Source: Polynucleobacter sp. AP-Latsch-80-C2 (GTDB taxonomy: Bacteria > Pseudomonadota > Gammaproteobacteria > Burkholderiales > Burkholderiaceae). From it: a stretch of 64,000 nt of DNA. A model generated the notes under the pieces. It was not told the origin of the DNA and searched no databases. It saw only the letters and a program-made list of their open reading frames with translations. A program made the position numbers and the translations under genes. The stretch lies in the NCBI RefSeq assembly GCF_018882185.1, contig NZ_JACVOY010000001.1, positions 124,001 to 188,000 on the forward strand. The letters are read 5' to 3'. Position 1 is the stretch's first letter. The number at the start of each line of letters is the position of its first letter. Shown in pieces: positions 1 to 6,744 of the stretch.

Positions 1-185
1 GGGGGGTAATGATCAATCCCTTGGGTGATAGAAATAAAACAGTTGATTGGAAAGAAAATATGAGTAGTTGGCTTGCCAACGATGCATATTGTTTGAGATA
101 AATTTAACTCAACCAGTTCAGCATTAGCTAAAACAGACTCTTGATTCTGCTGCGGCAACAAATTAATGAGAGCATTTTTATTCAT
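1..185 (-). CDS. Crp/Fnr-type regulator, N-terminal part only (cut by window edge)
   Basis: The reading frame starts at an ATG on the minus strand at 185 and runs off the left edge, giving about 61 residues. The translated start (MNKNALINLLPQ) and the following stretch with KPTTHIFFP resemble the N-terminal cyclic-nucleotide-binding-like fold of the complete regulator just upstream at 310-1029, which has MSHVYFPST at the same place. So this is probably a tandem paralogue of a Crp/Fnr family transcription factor. The DNA-binding part lies outside the window. A palindrome GTCCGTTATCGCAC at 296-309 sits upstream of it. The family call is based on a short alignment by eye. Confidence 0.6.
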   Translation of the reverse strand, partial: MNKNALINLLPQQNQESVLANAELVELNLSQTICIVGKPTTHIFFPINCFISITQGIDHYP

Positions 186-295
186 TTACCAAGCCTTCAG
201 GTTGTAGTGATAAACCTTACTCGGGCAATAGGGCTCTAATTTTGTATTTGATATCTTTCCCAGCTGAAGTATGTATGGATACTTTAGTTTGCTCT

Positions 296-309
296 GTCCG
301 TTATCGCAC
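296..309. promoter_or_regulatory. Candidate Crp/Fnr-type operator, site A
   Basis: GTCCGTTATCGCAC fits the palindrome GTnYGnTAnCGnAC, which occurs four times between 296 and 1613. It lies about 110 bases upstream of the start of the partial Crp/Fnr gene and touches the stop codon of the complete one. The role is inferred from position, symmetry and recurrence. Confidence 0.45.
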
Positions 310-1029
310 TTAAACGGCCATTTTTTCTGGGAGTAGGCGATCATATTCAGATTTCACTACTTGATAGCACTCGCAGATGCGCTTTTCTAAGCCCAATCGA
401 TTTAAGACGCTAATGTGTCCGCGAGAATATTTGATTAGTCCTGCCTTTTGGACTTTTAGGGCTGCCTCGGTAACACCCTCTCTTCGAACCCCAAGCATGT
501 TGGCAATCAATTCTTGGGTCATACGTAACTCATTACTCGGCAATCTATCTAGACTCAAAAGTAACCAGCGGCAAAATTGCTGATCTAGTGTGTGATGACG
601 ATTACAAACTGCGGTTTGAGTCATTTGGGTTATTAATGCTTGGGTGTAGCGCAACAATAGGTGCATTACTGGGCCCGCTCGATTAAATTCTTCAAGGAGG
701 ATAGCTGATTTGATGCGATAGCCTTTACCTGCACTTTGTACAACCGCTCTACTAGATGTAGATTCACCGCCCATAAAGATGGAAATTCCAACAACCCCTT
801 CATTGCCAACTATTGCAATTTCAGCTGACGAACCATTTTCTAGTGCGTACAGCAGGGAGACAATCGCTGTTGAGGGGAAGTAAACATGGCTCATTTTCAT
901 GCCGGGCTCGTATAAGACTTTGCCTAGCGGGAGCTCTGTTACTTCAATATGGGGAAGAAGTCTTTCCCACTCAATTGTGGGGATTGAATGGAAAAGATGA
1001 TTTTGATCTTTTGGTGGCGTTTTTTCCAT
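310..1029 (-). CDS. Crp/Fnr family transcriptional regulator
   Basis: A protein of 239 residues with a cyclic-nucleotide-binding-like domain (about residues 20-130) and a C-terminal winged helix-turn-helix (about 165-215, around MTQELIANMLGVRREGV, which keeps the Arg-Glu pair typical of Crp recognition helices). There is no N-terminal cysteine cluster as in oxygen-sensing FNR, so the signal is unknown. The open frame extends to 1113, but I chose the ATG at 1029: it has AGGT nearby, and the longer version would translate through a perfect palindromic site at 1098-1111. Neighbours are a second Crp/Fnr gene and small stress-type genes, and the same palindrome occurs before them, which suggests a small autoregulated regulon. 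Confidence 0.85.
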   Translation of the reverse strand: MEKTPPKDQNHLFHSIPTIEWERLLPHIEVTELPLGKVLYEPGMKMSHVYFPSTAIVSLLYALENGSSAEIAIVGNEGVVGISIFMGGESTSSRAVVQSAGKGYRIKSAILLEEFNRAGPVMHLLLRYTQALITQMTQTAVCNRHHTLDQQFCRWLLLSLDRLPSNELRMTQELIANMLGVRREGVTEAALKVQKAGLIKYSRGHISVLNRLGLEKRICECYQVVKSEYDRLLPEKMAV

Positions 1030-1097
1030 AATGGTACCTAGATATGAATTATCGTGTTGAGACACATCCAATATATTTTCTATAATCATTTGAGTAT

Positions 1098-1111
1098 GTG
1101 CGATACCGTAC
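1098..1111. promoter_or_regulatory. Candidate Crp/Fnr-type operator, site B
   Basis: GTGCGATACCGTAC matches the palindrome GTnYGnTAnCGnAC. It lies about 70 bases upstream of the preferred start (1029) of the Crp/Fnr gene, consistent with autoregulation. This is inferred from sequence symmetry and its recurrence at 296, 1565 and 1600. Confidence 0.5.
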
Positions 1112-1131
1112 ATAAAGTCAGCTTACACGAT

Positions 1132-1156
1132 AAAAACCCACCACATAGTGGTGGGT
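1132..1156 (-). terminator. Rho-independent terminator after the 82-residue gene
   Basis: On the minus strand a perfect 9-bp stem (ACCCACCAC paired with GTGGTGGGT, loop of 3) is followed by TTTTTA. It sits downstream of the gene at 1220-1468 and before the Crp/Fnr gene, so it should separate the two transcripts. Confidence 0.8.
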
Positions 1157-1219
1157 AGGGTCGTTTATTTGAGTATTTTGCCTATATCAGCATTTTTTAC
1201 TCTATACAGTCGCAATAAC

Positions 1220-1468
1220 CTATGACTTCATTGCCGGGGCTGAATTGGCGGTATTTTTTAATGCAGCCTCACTATGTTCATTTGCCTGCAGAGTATGACC
1301 TTGAGCTACTGCAGCATGAAAGCCAGCTTGCTTAACATCACCAGATTCGCAATGTTTTGCAGCTTCTTTATGGGCCATAGATGCAGCATCACAATGTTCT
1401 GCAGCTTTAGCATGAGTTTGTTGTGGAGTAGCCTGCATAGTGCTGCTTGATTTTGGATCGATTGCCAT
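1220..1468 (-). CDS. Small Ala/His-rich protein of unknown function
   Basis: An 82-residue, soluble, alanine- and histidine-rich protein with recurring A-K/H-H-C/S-type segments (AKAAEHCDAA, EAAKHCESG, HSEAALK), predicted by eye to be largely helical. There is no signal peptide or membrane segment. The start is well supported by CAGGAGA six bases before the ATG. It is divergent from the BON lipoprotein gene at 1705 and the shared intergenic region carries two copies of the GTCTGATAGCGAAC palindrome, so it probably belongs to the same stress-type regulon. I do not recognise a family. The two cysteines and several histidines could bind metal, but nothing in the sequence proves it. Confidence 0.75.
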   Translation of the reverse strand: MAIDPKSSSTMQATPQQTHAKAAEHCDAASMAHKEAAKHCESGDVKQAGFHAAVAQGHTLQANEHSEAALKNTANSAPAMKS

Positions 1469-1564
1469 ATATTTCTCCTGAAAATATAAATAAAGAGTTC
1501 TCTATTTATGTGAGTCAAAAAGTAAACTCACAGATTACTTTAGGGCTTACATAGTATTTACTAA

Positions 1565-1578
1565 GTCTGATAGCGAAC
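1565..1578. repeat. Candidate Crp/Fnr-type operator, site C
   Basis: GTCTGATAGCGAAC is the first of two identical 14-base elements, and also fits the GTnYGnTAnCGnAC palindrome found at both Crp/Fnr genes. It is about 97 bases from the minus-strand gene and 127 from the plus-strand gene. Confidence 0.5.
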
Positions 1579-1599
1579 TTATAAAAAATAAATCCTTAT

Positions 1600-1613
1600 G
1601 TCTGATAGCGAAC
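1600..1613. repeat. Candidate Crp/Fnr-type operator, site D
   Basis: GTCTGATAGCGAAC is identical to the element at 1565-1578. The spacing of 35 bases is about 3.3 helical turns. It lies about 92 bases upstream of the BON lipoprotein gene. Confidence 0.5.
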
Positions 1614-1704
1614 ATGAAATTAAATACTTCAGGAATACGCTTAAGCCTTGCATAGGGAAATATCGACACCCCAAGTAAGTCGACTACATATATGAAAGAA
1701 TCAA

Positions 1705-2040
1705 GTGACCGTACTTAAAAAAATAGCCGCATTAGCATTTTCTAGTATTTTAATTTCACTATCAGCTTGTGCTGCAACAGAAACCAAGGAGAGTACTGGC
1801 CAGTATGTCGATAACAGTGTTTTAACTGCCAAGGTTAAAACAGCGATCTTCAATGAACCTACATTAAAGTCTTCGGAAATTACTGTGGAAACCTTTAAGG
1901 GGGAAGTCCAGCTCAGCGGCTTTGTCAGTAGTATTGATCAAACTAAAAGAGCTGTTGAAGTAGCTAAGAGTATTCCAGGAGTTACTTCAGTCAAGAACGA
2001 TATGCGAGTCAAAGGAAGCAATAACCCTTTTTACAAATAA
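1705..2040 (+). CDS. BON-domain lipoprotein (OsmY-like)
   Basis: A 111-residue protein with a lipoprotein signal peptide whose lipobox L-S-A-C places the lipidated cysteine at residue 22, followed by one BON domain (about 35-105) with the typical pattern LTAKVKTAIF, EVQLSGFVSS and GVTSVKNDM. BON domains bind phospholipid surfaces and occur in osmotic and envelope stress proteins, so it probably stabilises the envelope from the periplasmic face. The start is a GTG; no in-frame ATG gives a full signal peptide. The csbD gene follows 67 bases downstream and probably belongs to the same stress response. Two palindromes upstream suggest control by a nearby Crp/Fnr protein. Confidence 0.88.
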   Translation: MTVLKKIAALAFSSILISLSACAATETKESTGQYVDNSVLTAKVKTAIFNEPTLKSSEITVETFKGEVQLSGFVSSIDQTKRAVEVAKSIPGVTSVKNDMRVKGSNNPFYK

Positions 2041-2107
2041 AAAACTATGCAAGAAAAACTTGCGTAAAAGTAGTTCCGCTGTCTAACGCAATACTAAGGA
2101 GTTCGCT

Positions 2108-2284
2108 ATGAATAAAGATCAAGTAAAAGGCCGCATTGAAGAGGTTAAAGGCAAGGTAAAAGAGGTTGCTGGTAATGTTGTAGGAAATAAGTCTCTTGAG
2201 GCGGAGGGCCTATCTCAAAAAGTAGTTGGAAAGATCCAGGCTGGTTTTGGAGACGCAAAGGATGATTTAAAAAGTAAGCTTTAA
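2108..2284 (+). CDS. CsbD family stress protein
   Basis: A 58-residue, highly charged, lysine- and glutamate-rich protein starting MNKDQVKGRIEEVKGKVKE, which is the CsbD family signature, with the usual GKIQAGFGDAKDDLK end. CsbD-like proteins are induced by general stress in many bacteria; their biochemical role is not known. An AAGGAG ribosome-binding site stands seven bases before the ATG, and a strong terminator follows 21 bases after the stop. It lies behind the BON lipoprotein gene, a common pairing of small stress genes. A very degenerate copy of the upstream palindrome may lie at 2074-2087 but has three mismatches. Confidence 0.92.
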   Translation: MNKDQVKGRIEEVKGKVKEVAGNVVGNKSLEAEGLSQKVVGKIQAGFGDAKDDLKSKL

Positions 2285-2305
2285 TTCAGGTTAATTAACG
2301 AATTT

Positions 2306-2327
2306 AACCGCCTTCGGGCGGTTTTTC
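2306..2327 (+). terminator. Rho-independent terminator after csbD
   Basis: AACCGCC, loop TTCG, GGCGGTT followed by TTTCTTT. A classic UUCG tetraloop hairpin directly downstream of the csbD stop codon. Confidence 0.88.
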
Positions 2328-2396
2328 TTTGATAAACTAATTTAACCGGCCGCATAGATTTATTAGCCAAGATGGCATTTGCTTAAGCGTATTCCA

Positions 2397-2412
2397 CCCC
2401 CCCCTTTTTTTT
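2397..2412. repeat. C8-T8 homopolymer junction
   Basis: Eight C followed by eight T between the csbD terminator and the transporter leader. Such tracts are prone to replication slippage. It lies upstream of the leader hairpin and so might alter promoter spacing, but no promoter could be defined. Confidence 0.6.
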
Positions 2413-2418
2413 CTTATT

Positions 2419-2463
2419 CCAAGTGTTGATTGGTTTACTATGGGTTTAAGGTAAACCACTTGG
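2419..2463 (+). promoter_or_regulatory. Leader hairpin in front of the Nramp-like gene
   Basis: TGGTTTAC at 2431-2438 pairs with GTAAACCA at 2451-2458, and CCAAG at 2419-2423 can extend the stem with CTTGG at 2459-2463 across a bulge. The right arm covers the beginning of the GGAGA ribosome-binding site (2462-2466) of the mini-ORF at 2478. It could therefore limit translation initiation; a regulator or ligand is not visible. Confidence 0.4.
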
Positions 2464-2477
2464 AGATACTTCAAATA

Positions 2478-2498
2478 ATGAGTATTCATTCGCTTTGA
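2478..2498 (+). CDS. Six-codon leader peptide overlapping the transporter start
   Basis: ATG at 2478 encodes MSIHSL and its TGA stop (2496-2498) overlaps the transporter ATG (2498) as TGATG. A GGAGA sequence lies 11 bases upstream of this small ORF, whereas the transporter ATG has no ribosome-binding site of its own. This arrangement suggests that transporter translation depends on termination and re-initiation. It is inferred from sequence only. Confidence 0.4.
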   Translation: MSIHSL

Positions 2499-3766
2499 TG
2501 AAGCACTCTCTCTGGAGTCGTATTAAAAACCATCCCCTCTTGAGAGTCGGCCCTGGCCTAGTAACTGGTGTGGCTGATGATGATCCCAGCGGGATTGTTA
2601 CTTATTCTCAGGCCGGCGCTCAATTTGGCCTCAACATGTTGTGGACGATGCCTATTGCGTATCCTTTGATGGCTGCAATACAAGTTTTATGCGCGCGCCT
2701 TGGAAGAGTCACTGGCCATGGCTTGGCATCCAACATCAAAACTACATTTCCACCGGCAGTACTATTTTTGTTGGTACTTCTTTTGCTGATAGCGAATGTA
2801 CTCAATATTGCTGCTGATATTGCGGCAATGGGTGAAGTGGCAGCATTAGTTACCGGTATTAATTGGCATGTGATGACCGCTTTTTTTGTCGTACTCACTT
2901 TAGCCTTACAAATCCTTGTCCCTTACCATCGTTACGTTTATTTCTTAAAGTGGCTCACCTTATCGCTTCTGGCTTATGCAGCTGTATTGTTCACGGTAAG
3001 CGTTCCCTGGAGTGAGGTATTTTGGGCCACCCTGATGCCGAGCTTTAAGCTCAACTCAGATGCGGCGGCAATGGTAGTGGGCATCTTTGGTACAACGATT
3101 AGTCCTTACCTATTTTTTTGGCAAGCCTCTCAAGAGGTGGAGGATATGAATAGTCGTCACCAGAAAAACTTATTATTAGAAGGTGAGGGCATTGCGCACT
3201 CAGAGCTCAAGCGGATTAGCTGGGATACTTGGAGCGGCATGCTGTATTCGAATGTAGCTGCTTATTGCATCATCCTAGCCACAGCTGTCACACTGCACGC
3301 CGCAGGAATCACGGATATTAATACTGCAGCCCAAGCAGCTTTTGCCTTAAAGCCCTTGGCTGGAAACTCTGCCTATTTCTTATTCGCAATCGGTATTTTG
3401 GGGGTTGGCTTGATTGGTGTTCCAGTATTAGCTGGGTCAGCGGCCTATGCGCTTTCGGAAGTATTTGGCTGGAATGGAAGCCTTGAGCATTCACCACGCC
3501 ACGCGATTAAGTTTTATATTGTTATTGCACTGAGCGTATTGGGCGCGCTGGGAATACAGTATTCACCAATCAGCCCAATGAAGGCTTTATTTTGGAGTGC
3601 CGTGATAAATGGCGTAGTGGCAGTGCCTTTAATGATGGCTATCATGATCCTGGCTTCCAAAAGGTCAGTCATGGGTGACTTTATAGCCAGCAAGTCGATA
3701 TTGTGTTTAGGGTGGTCTGCCACGATTATTATGGGTATTGCGGCCTTGTTTATGTTTTTTGGCTAA
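2498..3766 (+). CDS. Nramp family divalent metal cation transporter (variant metal site)
   Basis: A 422-residue inner-membrane protein with about eleven hydrophobic segments. The TM1 motif reads DPSGIVTYSQAG, corresponding to the Nramp DPGN motif, and the TM6 motif reads GTTISPYLFFWQASQE, where classical Nramp/MntH proteins have MPH. Loss of that methionine is known in Nramp relatives that do not prefer manganese or iron, so the substrate (Mn, Fe, Mg or another divalent ion) should stay open. It starts at an ATG overlapping the stop of a short leader; a TTG one codon earlier is possible. It appears monocistronic. The methyltransferase gene follows 43 bases later without an obvious terminator. 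Confidence 0.87.
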   Translation: MKHSLWSRIKNHPLLRVGPGLVTGVADDDPSGIVTYSQAGAQFGLNMLWTMPIAYPLMAAIQVLCARLGRVTGHGLASNIKTTFPPAVLFLLVLLLLIANVLNIAADIAAMGEVAALVTGINWHVMTAFFVVLTLALQILVPYHRYVYFLKWLTLSLLAYAAVLFTVSVPWSEVFWATLMPSFKLNSDAAAMVVGIFGTTISPYLFFWQASQEVEDMNSRHQKNLLLEGEGIAHSELKRISWDTWSGMLYSNVAAYCIILATAVTLHAAGITDINTAAQAAFALKPLAGNSAYFLFAIGILGVGLIGVPVLAGSAAYALSEVFGWNGSLEHSPRHAIKFYIVIALSVLGALGIQYSPISPMKALFWSAVINGVVAVPLMMAIMILASKRSVMGDFIASKSILCLGWSATIIMGIAALFMFFG

Positions 3767-3809
3767 AGTAATTACTGGAATAATTTGAGACCTTGGGAGT
3801 CATGTTGGC

Positions 3810-4562
3810 ATGAGTCATCTAACAATTGAACAAATTCATAAGCAAAAAACAGGGAAGGTCAGTGACAAATGGTCTTCTTATCTTCCTTTCTATGATGCGT
3901 TATTTGAAAAATATCGCACACAAAAATTAAATCTTTTAGAGATAGGCGTTCAAAATGGCGGATCTTTGGAGACTTGGAAAACCTTTTTTGCTGATGCCAA
4001 TGTATTAATTGGTTGTGATATCGATGAGCGATGCGCCAATCTTCGTTACGAGGATCCTCGAGTACATGTCATAGTTGGAGATGCAAATCAGCCAGAAACC
4101 CACGATCGAATCACCGCTATATGCAAAGACTTTGACATTGTTATCGATGATGGCTCTCATTTATCTAATGATATTTTGAATAGCTTTCTGATCTACTTCC
4201 CCCTAGTTAAGCCGGGCGGTTTATTTATAGTAGAAGACGCTCATACCTTGTACTTAAATGATTGGGGAGGGGGAGTGTTAAATGAATTTTCTGCCTATAA
4301 CTTCTTTAAAAAATTGGTGGATGTCATTAGCATTCAGTTTTGGGGGAATGAACTTCCTCTAGATGTCTATTTCAGAACCTTCTTTGGCTTGGGGCAAATG
4401 CCGGCCTTCATAAAGGAAGGTTGGATTGAGTCCATTGAATTTAGAAACTCCATTATTGTCATTAGAAAATCTGCAACTGCTACCCATGAAAAACTCGGCG
4501 ATAGAATTGTGAGTGGTACAGATGCGATAGTAAATAGCGATATCCTTCAATTCCGTCAATAG
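3810..4562 (+). CDS. Class I SAM-dependent methyltransferase-like protein
   Basis: A 250-residue protein with a Rossmann-type methyltransferase core: motif I LLEIGVQNGGSLETW (about residues 42-56), an acidic residue after the second strand (GCDIDERC), and FDIVIDDGSHLSND, the pattern seen in TylF/macrocin O-methyltransferases and related sugar or cephalosporin-hydroxylase-like enzymes where acidic residues and histidine can bind a metal. Some distant relatives are annotated as glycosyl-modifying enzymes, but no polysaccharide cluster adjoins it. Cytoplasmic, with no signal peptide. The substrate cannot be predicted. The gene stands alone between the transporter and the hydrolase genes. Confidence 0.7.
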   Translation: MSHLTIEQIHKQKTGKVSDKWSSYLPFYDALFEKYRTQKLNLLEIGVQNGGSLETWKTFFADANVLIGCDIDERCANLRYEDPRVHVIVGDANQPETHDRITAICKDFDIVIDDGSHLSNDILNSFLIYFPLVKPGGLFIVEDAHTLYLNDWGGGVLNEFSAYNFFKKLVDVISIQFWGNELPLDVYFRTFFGLGQMPAFIKEGWIESIEFRNSIIVIRKSATATHEKLGDRIVSGTDAIVNSDILQFRQ

Positions 4563-4595
4563 CAGATTGCCTAAAATATTTCCCCATCTCCAGAA

Positions 4596-5630
4596 ATGAA
4601 AAAAATTCTTCCAGCTCTGCTTGCTGTCATCAGCTCATTCTGTTTTGCAATTGATTATCCCAATCAAAAAGAAGGTGTTTGGATTGCAAAAGATTTCCAG
4701 TTTCATACGGGTGAAACTTTAAAAGAAGCCAAGATTGGCTATATCACTTTAGGTGATCCCAGTAATCCCGCTGTACTGATCTTGCATGGCACTGCCGGTA
4801 CGGCCAAGGGCATGCTCGGAAAAGATTTTGGTGGCGAGCTGTTTCAAGCAGGGCAGCCCTTAGATGCCAACAGCTATTTCATCATCATTCCAGATGCCAT
4901 TGGTGTCGGTAAATCCAGCAAGCCCTCGGATGGGATGAAGGCGCAATTTCCCCGATATAACTACAGTGATATGGTCCAGGCGCAATACCGCCTTGTTACA
5001 GAGGGGCTGGGCATCAAACATCTCAAGCTCGTTTTAGGCAATTCCATGGGCGGAATGCAAACCTGGTTGTGGGGCACCAATTACCCCGGCTATGCTGACT
5101 ATCTGGCGCCCATGGCCTCCACTCCAAGTGCAATGTCTGGACGCAATTGGATGATGAGGCGCTTTATCTCTGAATCCATTCGTCGCGATCCTACCTGGAA
5201 TGGTGGAAATTACGAAACACAGCCCAAGAGCGCTCATTTTGCGAGCGTCTTTTATCCCTTTGCTACTAGTGGCGGAAATCAGCACCTACAGTTCTTAGCT
5301 CCCAATAGCGAAAAGGCAGATGCCATCGTCAATGAACGACTCAATACCCCTTTATCTATGGACGCTAATGACTTTCTCTATCAATGGGAATCATCGCGGG
5401 ATTTCAATCCAGGGCCTGATTTAGAAAAGATCAAGGCAAAGGTATTGGTGATTAATTCAGCCGATGATGAAAGAAATCCCCCTGAGCTTGGAATCATGCA
5501 AAAAGAGTTAAAGCGCATTAAATCTGCAGAGCTCTATTTAATTCCCGCAAGCGAGCAGACCCTGGGTCATTCAACCACAGGCCAGGCTAAGTGGTGGAAG
5601 GATAAGCTGAGTCAATGGATGGCGAAGTAA
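4596..5630 (+). CDS. Exported alpha/beta hydrolase, homoserine-acetyltransferase-like
   Basis: A 344-residue protein with a short N-terminal signal peptide (cleavage likely after SSFCFA). The fold shows LHGTAG (oxyanion region), the nucleophile elbow GNSMGG with Ser150, an acid region NSADDERNP near residue 297 and LGHSTTG with the histidine at about 325. The layout around NSYFIIIPDAIGVGKSS and GNSMGGMQTW is like MetX-type acetyltransferases and related esterases, but the export signal argues against methionine synthesis and for hydrolysis of an external ester or amide. It is the first of three exported hydrolase genes in the same direction (4596, 5746, 6745). Confidence 0.83.
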   Translation: MKKILPALLAVISSFCFAIDYPNQKEGVWIAKDFQFHTGETLKEAKIGYITLGDPSNPAVLILHGTAGTAKGMLGKDFGGELFQAGQPLDANSYFIIIPDAIGVGKSSKPSDGMKAQFPRYNYSDMVQAQYRLVTEGLGIKHLKLVLGNSMGGMQTWLWGTNYPGYADYLAPMASTPSAMSGRNWMMRRFISESIRRDPTWNGGNYETQPKSAHFASVFYPFATSGGNQHLQFLAPNSEKADAIVNERLNTPLSMDANDFLYQWESSRDFNPGPDLEKIKAKVLVINSADDERNPPELGIMQKELKRIKSAELYLIPASEQTLGHSTTGQAKWWKDKLSQWMAK

Positions 5631-5745
5631 GTTAGCGCAGTAAGCTGGATTTAGGATTTTTCCTTTAGCTTCGGGTAAGATGTTTTAGCGATATCAATTT
5701 ATAAAAATAAGTCGTTAATCAATCGTATTTTGGAGACTAAAACTA

Positions 5746-6711
5746 ATGAAGTATTTTCTATTAGCCATTCTGGCGGGCCTATCCTTATCCGCACAAGCTG
5801 CTGAGATTGTTTATCCACCTCGCGCAGAAATTTATTCCATTCCAACCCTGACGATCTCCGATAAGCAGTTTTTGCAAGGCGATAAGAATGGTAAGGAAGT
5901 TACTGTCAACGGTATTTTACGTTTCCCCCCAAAACCAGTCAGTCAAAAAATCCCGGTGATCTTTTTGATTCACGGCTCAAGTGGCATGGGGGCTAATGTG
6001 GAGTATTGGTCAAATCACTTTTTAGGTGAGGGCTATGCCACTTTTAGTCTAGATGGCTTTACTGGAAGAGGTTTAACGGTAGTGGGGCCAAATCAGGCTT
6101 TGCTAGGTAGACTAAATCTGATTCTTGACAGTTATAAGGCTATGGAGATTTTGGCCAAGCATCCGCGCTTAGATTCCAGCAAATTTGTCATGATGGGATT
6201 CTCGAGAGGGGGTCAGGCAACTTTGTTTGCCAGTGTCGAGCGCTTTAATAAGCAGTGGAATAAGAGCGGCACGGTATTTGCAGCGCACATTCCCTTTTAT
6301 GCCGACTGTGTCACCAGTTACATCGGTGATGATAAGACCACAGGTAAGCCGATCCAGTTACATCATGGTAAAGCGGATGATTACAACCCTATTGGCGCCT
6401 GCAAGACCTACGTCAATAAGTTAAAAGCTGCCAAGCAAAATGTGGAATTGTTTGAGTATGACTTTGGACCTCATGCCTTTGATTCTCCGCTGGGAACTGT
6501 ACCGCCAGTGATTTCTAAAAATGCGCAAACAGTGAGAGCTTGCACCATTGTCGAAAAGACAGAAGGACTCTTAATTAACACCCAAACCAATCAAGAGTTT
6601 CAATATTCTGATGCGTGTGTGCAGTTAGACCCCCACGTTGGGCGTGATGATGACGCTACTCAAAAATCGACGCGTGAGATTGATGGCTTTTTGGCAAAAC
6701 TCTTTAAATAA
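5746..6711 (+). CDS. Exported dienelactone hydrolase-like alpha/beta hydrolase
   Basis: A 321-residue protein with a signal peptide (cleavage probably after SAQA). Catalytic elements are LIHGSSGMG, the elbow GFSRGGQ with Ser153, an acid in HGKADDYNP and a histidine in FGPHAFDSP, fitting the dienelactone hydrolase (DLH) family. Most DLH proteins are cytoplasmic; the exported ones are poorly characterised and probably act on small esters or lactones in the periplasm. GGAGACT stands upstream of the ATG. The 115-base gap before it holds no obvious terminator, and the SGNH hydrolase gene follows after 33 bases, so the two are likely co-transcribed. Confidence 0.83.
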   Translation: MKYFLLAILAGLSLSAQAAEIVYPPRAEIYSIPTLTISDKQFLQGDKNGKEVTVNGILRFPPKPVSQKIPVIFLIHGSSGMGANVEYWSNHFLGEGYATFSLDGFTGRGLTVVGPNQALLGRLNLILDSYKAMEILAKHPRLDSSKFVMMGFSRGGQATLFASVERFNKQWNKSGTVFAAHIPFYADCVTSYIGDDKTTGKPIQLHHGKADDYNPIGACKTYVNKLKAAKQNVELFEYDFGPHAFDSPLGTVPPVISKNAQTVRACTIVEKTEGLLINTQTNQEFQYSDACVQLDPHVGRDDDATQKSTREIDGFLAKLFK

Positions 6712-6744
6712 TCTATCAAGAACAATACATTTTTTAGGAACGCT

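Larger units (their letters stand above)
1469..1704. promoter_or_regulatory. Divergent promoter region with two identical palindromes
   Basis: This 236-base intergenic region separates the 82-residue gene (minus) from the BON lipoprotein gene (plus). It is AT-rich and contains two copies of GTCTGATAGCGAAC, at 1565-1578 and 1600-1613, spaced 35 bases start to start. No further gene is visible in it. Confidence 0.55.
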
